The position numbers were made by a program, and so were the translations under genes. Below are positions 1 through 11,722 of a stretch of 64,000 nucleotides of DNA, piece by piece. How positions within the stretch are numbered: the stretch's first letter is position 1; each line of letters starts with the position of its first letter. The notes beneath the pieces were generated by a model, which searched no databases, was not told where the DNA came from, and worked only from the letters and a program-made list of their open reading frames with translations. Origin of the DNA: Cyathus striatus (lineage: Eukaryota > Basidiomycota > Agaricomycetes > Agaricales > Nidulariaceae); contig JAOVFP010000011.1 of the NCBI GenBank assembly GCA_025738555.1, forward strand, positions 3,968,001 through 4,032,000. The letters run 5' to 3'.

Positions 1-592
1 ACAGCACGAAGCCGGATGGTATGTATCAAATGAGGACATTTGATTGTACAAAGGGGGTAATGTTACACTTTTTCCATCTCAACCCCGCCAGACTACCTCT
101 TTTTCACGTGACCCTTCTATTTATATCTTTTAGCTTACTGATCCCCTTCTATTTATAACTACACACTTACTCATCATCCCCGACCCCGCTCCTCTGGTTT
201 GTCATACTACAAGCACGGACTTTCCTTATCTCCTTGGACTCACTTACTGATACTGCTGCGCAGTACTGCACATTTATTTATAGACCTCTGCTGAGTCATG
301 GCAAGTCATGGACACTTATTTATAGTAGCATACCTTTCTGCGAACAGACCATGCTTCTTTTGTATAAATAGCACATGTATTCCGATCAAGCTTCCTCAGC
401 TTGATCTTAGTTTAGCTATCATCCAATATAGCTGGCTAAATCCTCTCCATCCTCATTGAGACCATCTCAGACCCAGAACACTGCTACTTCCTAGATCGCA
501 TCTCAAACGTTGTTGTGAGATAGCCGCAAGTCCATTAGTGAATAACTCTATGTTATTACTGTTTAGACTTTGACTTTGTCATACGACTTACA
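1..592 (+). mobile_element. 3' end of an LTR retrotransposon: polypurine tract plus LTR
   Basis: Positions 51-60 form a purine-rich tract (aagggggtaa) directly before a TG start at 61, the usual layout of a polypurine primer followed by a 3' LTR. The LTR is read as 61-592, ending in CA at 591-592 (TGTTAC ... CTTACA). It contains a TATA-like box (tgtataaatagc) near 359. The rest of the element would lie before the window. Sequence from about 593 continues as integrase of another element, so this copy probably inserted into that element; agtgt (593-597) would then be the right target duplication, but the left one is outside the window. Confidence 0.6.
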
Positions 593-1698
593 AGTGTAGT
601 GACAAGTCATGTGATACAATCTATCACGAGACCAGAAGACATCATGAGACCAGCTCAGATAGTAACACAGAGTTTGTCTCCCACTTCTTCTGGTCTCTGG
701 GTAAGGTTCTTGACATCAACTTGCACTTTACCTCTGGATATCATCCAGAAGGTGACAGACAAACTGAACACATTAACCAAGTCTTAGAGCAGTACCTTCA
801 CATTTACTGCAATTACCAGCAGGACAACTGGGCTGATCTCCTTCCCATTGCTGAGTTCGCATATAACAATACACTGAGCTCAACCACTAATACTACTCCT
901 TTCTTTGCCAATAAGGGTTATCATCCACAGATTACAGTCTACTCTGAATGTGATGTTACCTCCATTCATGCTAGGGACTATGCTGTGGATCTTCAGGAAC
1001 TTCATGAAAACCTCAAGGCTGAAATAGCACTTGCTCAGAAGCACTATCAGGTCAGAGCAGACAACCATCGTTTGCCTGCCCTGGAGTTCAAAGTTGGAAC
1101 TAAAGCCTTCATCCATGCTAAGTTCTTCAACACCACTTGCCCTTCCAAGAAATTGACTGAAAAGTATTACAGTCCTTTCGAGATCATTGCCGAAACTGGT
1201 ACCCACTCCCACACCCTCAGACTCCCTTCCAATTTCTGAACTGTACACCCTGTATTCCATGTTTCTATGCTCAAACCCACAGTAGAAAACACTATCCCTG
1301 GTCAAGAGATACCTCCACCTCCCCCTGTGGAAATCAATGGAGATATCGAGTTCAAGATCAGTGAGATCTGCAACTCCAAGCTAGATCACCAGTTCAAGAA
1401 ATGTCCTCTTCATTACTTAGTCCAATGGACTGGTTATGAAGGAACCAACGAAGAACTCACTTGGTTGGCTGCCACTGAAGTAGAACATGCTACAGAACTC
1501 ATAGAGGAATTTCATGCTCGTTATCCCAATAAGCCCAATCCTTCTACTCCTGTTACTAGACTTTCTCCGCTTACATTTTCATTTCTCCACTATAGTTTCT
1601 TGTATATCCATATTTGTCTTCTTGACCAAAGGTTGAAGATTGACACTTCTCTGGACACTGCTTGCATGATGACCACTACGTTTAATAAGCATAGCTGA
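593..1698 (+). pseudogene. 3' fragment of a Ty3/gypsy chromovirus pol: integrase end plus chromodomain
   Basis: One reading frame from about 655 gives the end of an integrase core (SDSNTEFVSHFF, then HFTSGYHPEGDRQTE, which contains the usual HPEGDxQTE block), the integrase C-terminal domain, and a chromodomain (YLVQWTGYEGTNEELTW). It is the end of a Tf2-like chromodomain polyprotein as found in mushroom genomes. The part before the second catalytic Asp is missing because another LTR abuts at 592. A single in-frame TGA at 1237-1239 lies where relatives have Arg shortly before the VHPVFHVSML motif; this fits a CGA-to-TGA change. The frame is otherwise open to 1698. It is a dead fragment belonging to the element whose 3' LTR is 3703-4378. 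Confidence 0.8.
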
Positions 1699-1887
1699 CT
1701 TGTCACTTTGCATACTTAACGAGGTGGGCTGAGAGTGGAAGTATGGGGTTGTATTGGTTTTCTCCTAAGGTGTTTCTCTTTACTCTGTCTTACTGTTTAC
1801 TCTTACTGTTCATTCTCCTCATGCCAAAAAAATCATTAAAGTCCACAAAAAACAAGTATATACAATTTTTTCTCTGTCTACTGTACA

Positions 1888-3536
1888 CTACTCTTTGTCT
1901 TTGTCTTCTTCCTCTTCATTACTCCTGGACTCATTAGTCTCTGCCAGAGTACCCTCCTCTGCTGCCTGTGTGGTTGTCATCAACCTGTTTAACATGCCCA
2001 TCAACTCCATGTGTATGCTGACATTCCTCCCCAAGGCCTCCATCAGCATGTCCAATAAGGGACTCCCAGAGTTGAGCTGCATCACCAACTTGTTGTGCTC
2101 ATTCTCTGCTAGGAACAGCTGGTCCCTCAGAATCTTGCACTCAGCATTGAACATCTTCACCTTGGTCCACCATTCATCTGCCTGCTTCTCCGCAACCTCT
2201 AACTTTGACCTTGCCACCACTAGTTGCATCTGCAACTCCTCTACCAGTTTCTCCTGGCCCACACTACCAGTCTGCATCTTCTCCAGACCCTTTCTCTGCT
2301 CCTCTGCATTCCCCAGAACTACAATGCCCCACAGTATCCCATTGTTGTCGCACCTCCCCTTCTTTGTCTGACATGCCTCACACGCCTTGTGGTTCATTTT
2401 CTTTCCTCTAGGAGCAAGTCAGAACAACTCCGAAAAGAGAAATGGACAACTTACTCAAGATCCAATAGGCACTCCCTGTTTAACTTACTGCATACATTGC
2501 AGGGGACCTTGGGCAAGACATATGCCTCTTTCTCCTTTTTCTCCATGGCTGTCTTGGCTTTCTCCACACCCTTACCCTTTTTCTCCACTGATGCCCTCAC
2601 TTCTTCCACCTCGATGTTGGACTTGTCCCCAGCCTGGCTCTCTGTTCTGGTACAACTCTTGCTTCCAGACTGGCTAGCCTTGCTGCTAGTGTTGTCTTCC
2701 ACTGCCTCATTGTCAATCAGAGCCTTGCTCTTTATTCCCTTGTGTTGGGAAGTCTGGGTTGTAGTCTTCTTTTTAGGCAGCTTTGGCATCGCCTCTGTCA
2801 TGTCCTCCAGATTCGTGTTGGTGTGCTTCCTCTTGGAGCCACCCTTGTTCTCTGCCTGCTGGATGCTCTTCTTCACCTCTTCCTCCAGTGTTATGGTGTG
2901 GCCTTTGGCCTCCAGCTGCTGAATGGTGTGTTCGTGGTCAGCAATTTGCTCCGTGCTCATGTAAGTACCTACTTGTGAATTGGTCATTACCTCCAGCTCT
3001 GCCACAAGAGTTGGAACCCCTACATTCATAGGCCCTTCCTCTGCCAATGCTTGCCCTAATACTACCTCCACCAGAGTTAACTCGTCCACTGTCATCACCA
3101 AGCTATCGGCCCCCCTGTGATAGTGTAAGGATTGCATAATCAACCCTTTACTAAACAACATGAGTCCCAACCTTGCCATCGTCGCCTCATACTCTGCATG
3201 TACTGGTGGAGAAGCGCCTTGCCTCATCATTTCCTCCACTGGGCGACCAGTTAGTCTTGCCATTGTTTGAGCAACCCTTGCCTTTGTCTCCTCCTGCTTA
3301 TGTTTCTTTGCCCTTATTGCCCCCAATCTTCCTCCCTTGTCCACTTCCATTGCATCTTCCTTCTCTGCCTCGACCTCAGTCTCTTTTGCCTCCACCTCGA
3401 TTGACTCTGTCCCAACACCTAGCTCTGCCCTGAAGGCCTTCAACTGTGCCTCCATCTCTTCAAGCCTCTTAAGCTTCTCTGCATCAATAGCTGGGGGCAT
3501 GGGTTGAGAGCTCAAAGACATGTTTAAAGCAGTCAT
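1888..3536 (-). CDS. Spliced antisense protein with two-part Cys module, inside the 3' region of a gypsy element
   Basis: Exon 1 runs 3536-2455 from ATG. A 47-nt GT-AG intron (2454-2408) removes an immediate stop, and exon 2 runs 2407-1888. The joined protein is about 530 residues: a Lys/Glu-rich N-terminal half with likely coiled coil, a basic Lys/Thr/Ser stretch, then CNVCSKLNREC (C-x2-C-x6-C) at the end of exon 1 and CEACQTKKGRC (C-x2-C-x6-C) at the start of exon 2, 13 residues apart, and a Leu/Glu-rich coiled-coil tail ending in acidic residues. The Cys spacing matches the Zn(II)2Cys6 pattern, with the intron between the halves. It lies between the pol end and the 3' LTR on the opposite strand, so it may be element cargo or a gene trapped by it. 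No function is recognised; nucleic-acid binding is only inferred. Confidence 0.6.
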
Positions 3537-3690
3537 GTGTTAAGGAGTTGCTGTAACAGGGTAAAAGATGGGTTTGATTTTCTCCACCATGGCTGACCTT
3601 TATATATCCAGACCTGATGTCAAAACGCTGATCAAAATTTCAAAAGCCTATTGTTTCGATCACATGCTCAGGCCTTGAGGCTCAGCCTTA

Positions 3691-4378
3691 AGGGGGGAAT
3701 ACTGTCATATCCTGTATCACCTACCTCCGGACTCCTATGCCTTTACTCCACCTTCACCTTTGTTTACTCCAGACTTTGATTACATTCTTAATATTACATA
3801 TTGATTATGGTACATAGATTACTCTTGTTTCCTTTCTTTCACCATACTGAGCTATCCCCTCAGTATTGTAGTATACATCTCATAGTGAGTTACTTATCAT
3901 TCTTAAGTGTGCCACTATCAGTTTCACTTTACACCGCCATACGTGCTCACTTCTCTGATGTGTTTTATTATGTTTAATTAGTTTTAGTCTTCATTCTACA
4001 TATGCCTACCCTGACTGTACTTCTCTACTGGCCTTGGCCAGCAGCCTTTACTTACTCTGAGTCTCTAGTATTTAAGTATCACTCGATTTGTACTTAGTCT
4101 TTAGTTTTGTATTGAACTACATCCTCACCCTCTTGTCTGACTTGAGTTACACCTCTCATCTTCTTGTCTCTTGTCTTCTTCAAAGGGCTTGTCCTTACTC
4201 TGAAATTCAGGACCAGGAATCCCAGGGGTGCAGCACATAAGCTGAAGCCAAAGTCCTACCCCCTGAGTTCTTGTTCTCTGTCTTTGTCTCATACTCACCC
4301 CTTGTTTCTCCACAGTCACCCTCTCATACTCCACTGCCAAGTCAGGCTAAGGGGCATAGTCATGACAGAAATATGACA
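3691..4378 (+). mobile_element. 3' LTR (676 bp) with polypurine tract, gypsy element
   Basis: A polypurine tract (aaggggggaat, 3690-3700) precedes TGTCATAT at 3703. The LTR ends with ATATGACA at 4371-4378, an exact 8-bp inverted match to the start. Its size of 676 bp and its position after integrase, chromodomain and the antisense gene make it the 3' LTR of the 593-1698 element. The flank after it is tagca; the 5' LTR is absent, so no target duplication can be confirmed. Confidence 0.75.
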
Positions 4379-4619
4379 TAGCACTCAGACCAGACATGCA
4401 AATATTATGTACAATAGCTCATTTTGTACATACATTACAGGGCTTGTGATATGTGAGCACTCAGCTGAATTGAGTTAAAATTGGCATCTGTAAGATACTA
4501 ACTTCAGGTGGGCAATGGCATGGGAATTGTACTAGAAAAGTCTAGTATACTCAAAACAATAAACATTGAATTATAATGAACTAGAGTACAACTATTTATA
4601 TGTAGTATAGTATGGGCAT
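4379..4619. other. AT-rich sequence, nothing recognised
   Basis: No convincing coding frame or repeat boundary was seen between the LTR and the minisatellite. Confidence 0.4.
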
Positions 4620-4955
4620 GAAACAGAGGGGTTAAAAATGAAGCAGAAAGAGCAAAAGCAATGTAGAGATTTTATAAATGAAGCAAATAAGTAGAATCAA
4701 CATAGAGAGAGAAGGAATGAAGTAGGGAAATCTGTAACAAAGCAGGGAGAGCTGCAATGAAGCTGAGAGAGCAGAATTAAAGTAGCTAGAGTAGGAACAA
4801 GTTATAAAGAGCAGGAACAAAGCATAGAGACCAGAAACTAGACAGGGAGATAAAAAATGAAGAAGAGAGCAGAAACCAGGCAGAGAGAGCAGGAACAGAT
4901 TGAGAATGATGGAGAGAGAATAAGAACAAGTTAGAGAGAGCACAAATGAAACAGA
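4620..4955. repeat. Degenerate 20-bp minisatellite, purine-rich on + strand
   Basis: The sequence can be cut into about 16 units of 20 bp (a few of 18-19) resembling gaagcagagagagcagaaac. Clear units are 4620-4639, 4640-4659, 4660-4679, 4680-4699 and 4719-4738. The + strand is strongly purine-biased throughout. The minus-strand open frame across it is a by-product of the repeat. Confidence 0.75.
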
Positions 4956-5489
4956 TAAATTAATAGCTTATGAATAAGGCAGTAAGCTTAAGGAACTTGC
5001 TAGCACTAGTGCTAATTCCCTGGAGATTCATAACATATTTCAAATGTTGCATAGACATAAATATATGTGATAAATCTTTTAGGTTTCCAATAATGGATTG
5101 AAACTATGATGAGAAATGAGCAACTTACAGATTACTAAGAATATAACATACATGGCTCAATTCAGGTGTTGCATGTGGAGGAAGGTTGGAAGAAGTTAGA
5201 TAGACAGTGAAGAAGACATGAAAGGGCTGTAAGTTATGAAAGTTAGTCAAGTTAAGTAGCAAAAGGAATGCAACACACATTGTGAAATGAAGATTGATTT
5301 TAGCTCATCAGAGATGAGGGAGGAGTAAAGATAACACACAGTTCAATATAGAAGCAAGGAAGATGGGAAATAAATACAACACAAGATTATATAGTAGTAG
5401 GATTTTCAATTGATAACAATTGATTGAAATAGTGGTCCAATTCATAAGTGTACTAAATACATTTTGAATAGTTTTGGTTTCAATAGTGG

Positions 5490-5800
5490 CAGGAGCCAAT
5501 CAGGTTGAGATCACAGCAAGAACCAATCAGGTTCAGATCCCAAAGTCAGATCTCAATATTGCCTTTTCAGGATGTCAAGAGTCCCCTAAGACCCACTTAC
5601 CTTAAAAGGTAGTGGGAATGATAAAGCACAGCAACCGATCATAATACATAATGCATACATAATGTGTCACTCAAAAGGCATCAGCCAATCAGTGGGCCAG
5701 AAACTGAGATCCCGAACGCGATCCACAAATTATCTTATTAGGAAATCCAAACGTCCCCATAACCATAGTGGGAATGATTTACACTATTATTCCAATGCTT
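5490..5800 (+). repeat. Two diverged copies of a dispersed repeat
   Basis: Copy 1 (about 5495-5620) contains agccaatcaggttgagatc and ends with ccttaaaaggtagtgggaat. Copy 2 (about 5682-5785) contains cagccaatcag, ccaaacgtccc and tagtgggaatgat. The same series of short blocks occurs in reverse orientation at 23875-23990. The block order suggests an end of an unidentified transposable element. Confidence 0.55.
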
Positions 5801-6154
5801 GGAACGTGTCTGCATACTACATACACAATTCCGCTTTGGGATAAATCCCTTCGCTGTCAACAAGTTGTAAAACGACAGAATGGCAGAACCACCGTTTAAG
5901 TATATCGTTAGAATATGTGATCCATTATAAATCCTCCGTATTCAAATGTTTAGTGGAACCATCGCCGAAGCAAATTCAAAGTAATGATAATCCAATCGTA
6001 CTTGGATGGATCATTCGAAGTTGGCTGTCTTTGGCCCTTGGATACCACTGAAAAGTCCAATTCCATTAATACTTATATATTAATTGATGTATCGATTAAT
6101 CTAGACAATCATAATAGTCTAATTTACTAACTGTTCCTGCGATGTTAAGGGGCC

Positions 6155-8411
6155 TTAATTGAAAACCTCTGGTGGCAGAGCGTCGTAAATAGGGCAAAGG
6201 TCTTCCCAAGCGGCTGTGATGTGTTATATGCGAACTGATACAGTTTCATAAGAAATCTGCTCACCAGGTGGCTTCCCGTGGGCGACAGTAGCAACATCTT
6301 CTGCAAATACGACGGATAGACCACTATATTATGGTCAATAACCATTAGATTTACTAAAGGACAATACTTACATATCCAAATGCCAATCGATGTGGCTGTT
6401 TAACTATAGGTTAGAATTGATACTTCGGTTTACTAGAGGCCTTACCAATGAAGAATCCAGGGACCAGGATTGTCAGTCCTGAAGCGAATGGTAACATTGT
6501 CTCCGGCATCGCCAATGCTAACTACGTCGCGCCGAACTGGATTATCATAGTTATAAGCTGAACTCCCTGCAGAACGGACAACATCGAAGGCGTGCTGAAA
6601 GCAAGCGCATTAGCGAAAGGGTAAATGTGATAAACTGCGACAGGTCAAATTACTTACACCGTGAAGATGCATGGGATGCTATACCAGCAAGGTGATTTAG
6701 TAATTATTAGTAACAGTAGAAATCAGTGGTCACATACCGGGCCTCCAACGGCACCCCCGGGTATACTTAGCTCGACGATCTTATTAGGTGGAAGAACATA
6801 TACGCTTCCAGCAGGAAGTAACGCCCCTGGAGTCATTGTCCCACTCATGATCTGCAGCAGAACGGGAACGGTAGGTGGGTTGTAAGTGACGCCGTTGACA
6901 GTGAAACGAAAATTGGCAAAGTCGAAACCAACGGCTAAGTTAATTGCTACATCTGGTGGAGCAGAACCTCCGGGAGCACCGGGATTAGAGAGAGGATGAA
7001 GGCTTGTCTCCAGGAGCGGGGAAGTCGAAGGGGCCTGAGCAGTTGTAGGTTCTTCGTTAGTGGCACCAATATAGCGAAGAATAGCAGAGTTGATTCCTCC
7101 ATCAAAGCCTAAGGTGCCAATGTTTGGTTCGGAGCGAACCCAATAGTTACCGATTGATTGGTTGGCATTTAATACGAACGAATAACGTTGGCCAGGGAAT
7201 ATTTGAATGGAATCGACGTTATGAGGTTGAACATTTATACCATCGACTTCAATTATTTCCTAGATAGATGCAACGTCAGTTAAAGCTAAATTACGCATGT
7301 AGACAAACCATAGTATGACCGTCAATGGAGAATGTATAGTTCGGATCACAAGAGATCGAAACCAAACGAAACCGGTACTTAACGAAGCGCTGGACTCGAA
7401 TAACTGCAAGATGGGAAGCCGGTCCTCCAGGGTAACGTCCCTTCCCGTTGATTAAAGTCGCATCTGGGGTTGGAATACGACCAGCAGATGGAGCAGGAGT
7501 GTGATACCTGAGGACAAGACATAATTTAGGAAATACACAAGTAAAAGTTGGAGCGTACCAGTCTGCCAGTGTGATGATAGTCGACTCTATAAAGGTTTCA
7601 GTAACCTAATGCCGAAAAAGTATAACTAGCAGCGACTCGCACCATCATCGACCTGATATCTGACAGTAACGGTATGGGTAAAATTCTTATTAAGATGCAT
7701 AGCAAGGATTACCGAAGCCTGTGCGGATCCAGGTGATCGTAGACAACCAGTACACCCCTCAGTCCATCACAGTATTGAGTCGCTGTACGAATATATCGAA
7801 AGTTATAACGTGTGCGTCTAAATAATATATGAGCACTTACAGTGATGCGAGTGATACCAGAAGGTACCCGCCTGCTCTGCGACAGAAAATTGGTACAAGA
7901 AAGAGTTTCCGGGAGCGATGGGGCACTGAGTGACGCCGACCGGACCATCAGCCCAGCTACTTCCACCCATGAACATACCATGCCAGTGCTAAGTACAGAC
8001 AACTTAAATGTCAATGTATATATTATGACACAACAGAACGTACTATACTGGTACTTCGAAGCATTTTAATGTCTGTCAATTGGTCGATAACATTCAACTT
8101 AAAGGTTGAACCCTAGGTAAACATAAGTTTAAGAGCGAGCGACTGCATTATTGGTCATTACCTTAACACCAGTAATTACAGGACCAGGAAAGGTCAATCC
8201 ATTAGACGAAGGCCCTGCAAGGACAGCGCTGCAAAAATAATGAGCAGGCATTCAATATTCAACACCATGGAGCGAAAAACACATACGACCGACTGAAACC
8301 ATCGGGACTTATGTTCTTGTTTCCGACGTAGAGGTTGGCAGCGGGCCCAATAGTAATACCACGAGTGACCGACAGGGCAGAGAGGATGATGAAGGCAAAT
8401 ACAATGAACAT
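6155..8411 (-). CDS. Laccase (multicopper oxidase), secreted
   Basis: Laccases oxidise phenols by one electron each and reduce O2 to water; fungal ones are secreted. The start at 8411 gives a hydrophobic signal peptide ([18 protein letters not shown]) and then the laccase N-terminus ([18 protein letters not shown]). All four copper motifs are visible: HWHGMF (about 7989-7975), WYHSHH, HPMHLHGH split by an intron after HG, and HCHIDWH split by an intron in the Cys codon. The residue ten after the T1 Cys is Leu, the usual axial position. The end reads [17 protein letters not shown] and a stop at 6157-6155. Many short GT-AG introns interrupt it; spliced length is near the usual 500-530 residues. 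No in-frame stop was seen in the exons I traced. Activity is inferred from family and intact ligands. Confidence 0.92.
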
Positions 8412-8485
8412 CCTGTGCTTATACCCAGGATGTGGGGGATAAATCCACGAGATCGGTGCCGAAATGGTATGGAAATGTGCACTGG

Positions 8486-8493
8486 CTTTTATA
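8486..8493 (-). promoter_or_regulatory. TATA box of the laccase gene
   Basis: Minus-strand TATAAAAG lies about 75 bp before the laccase ATG, a normal distance for a fungal core promoter with a short 5' UTR. Confidence 0.6.
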
Positions 8494-8556
8494 TCTATAC
8501 ATCACGTAAATCGTTCAACCTGATTTCGGCTGTCGAGCGCATAGCTGTTTGACGAC

Positions 8557-9646
8557 GGGCTTGACGAAAAAGAAACGAAACTTTCGGATCCGAATCGTAT
8601 CCGTGCAGATAACGGGAAGATAAACGGCCTCACCGTTCAAATGTGGTCACACGTTCGGCAAGAGGCCGGGGCGGTCACTGACTTACGGACTTACGGTAAC
8701 TGCTCGGCATTTGGCAGCGGCCAAGTTGTTCAGGCACGGGAAAGTGTTGAAGCTTGAAGCGTAGGCACTTATCGTTTTCCCCCTCTAAGTATATTAGAAG
8801 CTACCATACGGTACGCTGTTGGTCTGAATTATCTACAACTATCTACAAATATTTGCATCTACCACTACTGTTTGACCGCCCTGCTTTGTATGTGCAGTTG
8901 TATCGTACCTCTGATGTATGTATTAATTGTATAGTACTTTGATTTGTTCGTTATATGTATGCATAATTATAAAGTAATATTTGTTGAGTCTCGAGGTTCG
9001 AGGCCGGCACCTATCATCTAGCTATTATTTAGCACTACTTACCACACCCAAAGACTTGAACACACATATAGACTTCGAATATTTAATATATCTCTGTTAT
9101 CTATATCTACATAGCACAATTTGGGCCGGTAAATTAAATTGAAGTAAGTTCATGCATTTTGAACTCACATAATTTTTGTGTTCTTCCTCACACAAAGCTT
9201 CGAATCGTGCTTACTGGTTGTTGGTTGTGAACGGACGAACATGGCAGCACGTGAAACATTTCGCTATATATGAAATGGGATATTTAACGGCGTGAAAGAT
9301 AACTAGACACGAGCGTAACTTACAGATTTTCTCTCCTCGTTCATCCCTCTTTGGTGTCATTGGGGATGCGATTTATTCTCGATGCCTTAACGATTCGGCC
9401 AAAACAGGCATCATATTAGACAGTGCAAATGTACGATTGTGGAAAATGTGCTTAGTTTATTTTCACTGGTATAAAATGAGACGTATGGGCTTAATAATTA
9501 TAAAACTCATACTGGTGTAATCAGCGATATCCTCAACATATACTTACATAGTATATCAGATGAGGTTTTTAATTGCCTTACATTGTTTCCGCTTTTTCGA
9601 ATAGATGCGGGTGCGATGATTTATTGCATCTATTGTTAGCATGCTG

Positions 9647-9678
<32 letters not shown>

Positions 9679-10068
9679 CTGATGGTCTCATAAGCTCAGA
9701 ATCAATTTACGATGCAGGGAACGCATGAAGGCACATATGCAACGCAAGCAAGCAGTAGATAAGCCCAATAAGCGCAAAACTCGGCCAGATAATAGCTTTT
9801 GAATATACTTATATTATTACATTAATATATTAATTACCACATCAATCTGAGTACATTACATTGAGGGTGGAACAATATATCCTATTCATTGCTATGATAA
9901 CTAGCAAATAGACCTACACACGTCCCTGAAGTGCCGATTTGGTGCCGAGGCCCGACGGTCAACCATCCGTGTGTCTACGGCGTCTCGGGGTATGTAGCGG
10001 ACTGATAATAGGCGAAACGTCGGTTGCCATTCGGATCCGAAAGTTTCATTTCTTTTTCGTCTATGCTC
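8557..10068 (+). mobile_element. Non-autonomous TIR transposon, copy 1 (1.5 kb)
   Basis: It begins gggcttGACGAAAAAGAAA and ends with TTTCTTTTTCGTCtatgctc. The inner 33 bp at each end are inverted repeats with one mismatch, containing a TTTCGGATCCGAA-like block. There is a (TA)n tract near 9648-9675 and no transposase frame. A nearly identical copy lies inverted at 12307-13815. The sequence after the right end is gcgtggtcg, and its reverse complement flanks the far end of the other copy. An 8-9 bp duplication is compatible with hAT or Mutator-like elements; the family is not settled. Confidence 0.8.
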
Positions 10069-10341
10069 GCGTGGTCGTTATGTGGTCGGGATGTAGTCAC
10101 ATTGAACAGGCTAGCCTCGTGAGCTTTCATTCCATGTGACTTTGGATCCATACAATTATACTTTTTCACCTCATTTAGGTTGTTGTTCTAATCGATAACA
10201 AAGCTGTTGTTCTGACTGAATCAGACAAACAAGAGGCTGCCAATTACCATGGCTGACTCGCTCCCTGCGGAGTCCGCAGCCATTATTCCGCTAATGTACA
10301 ATTGTGGAGAATACACAACAAAAACTTCGTTGTCATTTCTG

Positions 10342-10349
10342 TATATAAG
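10342..10349 (+). promoter_or_regulatory. TATA box of small gene at 10470
   Basis: TATATAAG lies about 120 bp upstream of the ATG at 10470 and is followed by a pyrimidine- and CAA-rich leader, as usual in fungal promoters. Confidence 0.45.
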
Positions 10350-10469
10350 CAATAGCACTTAACGTCGGTTACTGCATCATACCACTCGCCGTCAGCCTCA
10401 ACCAATCTGCCGCAATTCACAGTCTCACACTTTTTTAAACCACACAAAATCATAGAATTGCACCGTAAA

Positions 10470-10718
10470 ATGCATTTAACATCAGTAAGGTCCTAATACA
10501 TGTTCTTGTTTACGTTGGCTGATATGAATCAATAGTACCTAACCATTTCACGCACCAGCGACATCTACATCGAGAGCAGCATTCCAGTTTCACGCTGCGA
10601 AATGGATGCTATATACGACGAAAATGGCAAACCAGTCGAGTTTTTAACAACATTCTGCTCGAACCCCACCTGCGAAACGTCTCCATGCTACAAGCCTCCC
10701 CCAAAGGACACTGCTTGA
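10470..10718 (+). CDS. Small Cys-motif protein A (65 aa)
   Basis: Exon 1 is 15 nt (MHLTS, 10470-10484). A 51-nt phase-0 GT-AG intron follows (10485-10535), then exon 2 to TGA at 10716-10718. The product has SIPVSRCEMDAIYDENGK and then CSNPTC (C-x4-C) followed by ETSPC. Without splicing the frame stops within a few codons, so the intron is needed. The same layout and core appear in the genes at 16613 and at 58605-58821 (minus strand), and the core at 15882. There is no signal peptide or membrane segment. It lies in the block between the two inverted transposon copies. No known family is recognised; function unknown. Confidence 0.7.
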
Positions 10719-11722
10719 TTGTGAATTAAGTAGTACCAAAGATGAAGTTTAACTGTAGTAGTTGCGCTTTCGTGGAGTGGTCTAATGATGTACATTGTAA
10801 TTGTATAACAGGTCTTTTCAAGCGACATGTTAATTTTTTAGGGTGTATACGCAAGCTGAGCACTAACCGAATACCATATATATATCTGATATCACTGAAA
10901 GACTTATATATGCAGATCCTGTTAATCTTCGGCATGTCATGCCAGTGAAGTGCGCAAGAACAAGTCAAACTCCTGAACCGGCATTCCATTTTCCCGTTGC
11001 ATTCATCCTACTTGATATAATCCAGAGTCTTGTATCAAAGTCTGGTCTTTCTTCCGCTGCCACACTGTGTGATAGTGATAAATTTGACTCTGGGAAGAGA
11101 CCATGAACAGACAGACATGCGTATCCAGACAAATATCATCATAACTTTACATATTTGAATTTTGGATGTTAATTCGATTATTTTGAACGTTCGGGTGGTT
11201 TTTGGATCTTACGAGTCACCGAACTTCGGCCCTATCAACTTAATTAAATGGTTCCCTCGAGGCTCGGACTGAGCGGGTGAGTCGGAGACTCGAACGATGT
11301 CGGACATATTCGACATGCACGCGACAACAACTGTTCGGAAGTGCTCTTATGTCTTGTTGAGCATTGATTGACCAAAATTTTGCGTTGATAATGTGAAGAT
11401 ATTGTAAGTGCTTCTGTAAGGTCTTTTATGGCAACATATTGAACTTCTGTATTTGCTGTTTGAAGAGTCGAACAAGTTTTGCGCTGTGGGTTTGTTCGAA
11501 CATCGAACAAAAGTTAAATCGAGTGAGGTGCAGGTGAGGTATATTTCTAACGGTATATTACTTCATATGATGTTACTTTTACTTATGCATATACATAATA
11601 AAGAGTCTGCTCAATAACACGATACACGTTACTACGCGCCTTCCGAACAACTTCGCTCATAATTCAATGTGCGGCGGTGGCAGGGAGCAAGGTAAGAGTG
11701 ATGCATGATGCATGGTGGTTGG
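10719..11722. other. Intergenic, nothing recognised
   Basis: Short frames here show no domain, splice structure or repetition that would support a gene. Confidence 0.4.

Noticed and set aside
4632..4943. 103-codon Leu/Ser-rich minus-strand frame.
   Set aside because: It is the translation of the 20-bp minisatellite.
8985..9006. tRNA-like 3' half (gaggttcgaggccggcacc) in transposon copy 1, also in copy 2.
   Set aside because: No matching acceptor, D or anticodon arm could be folded upstream.
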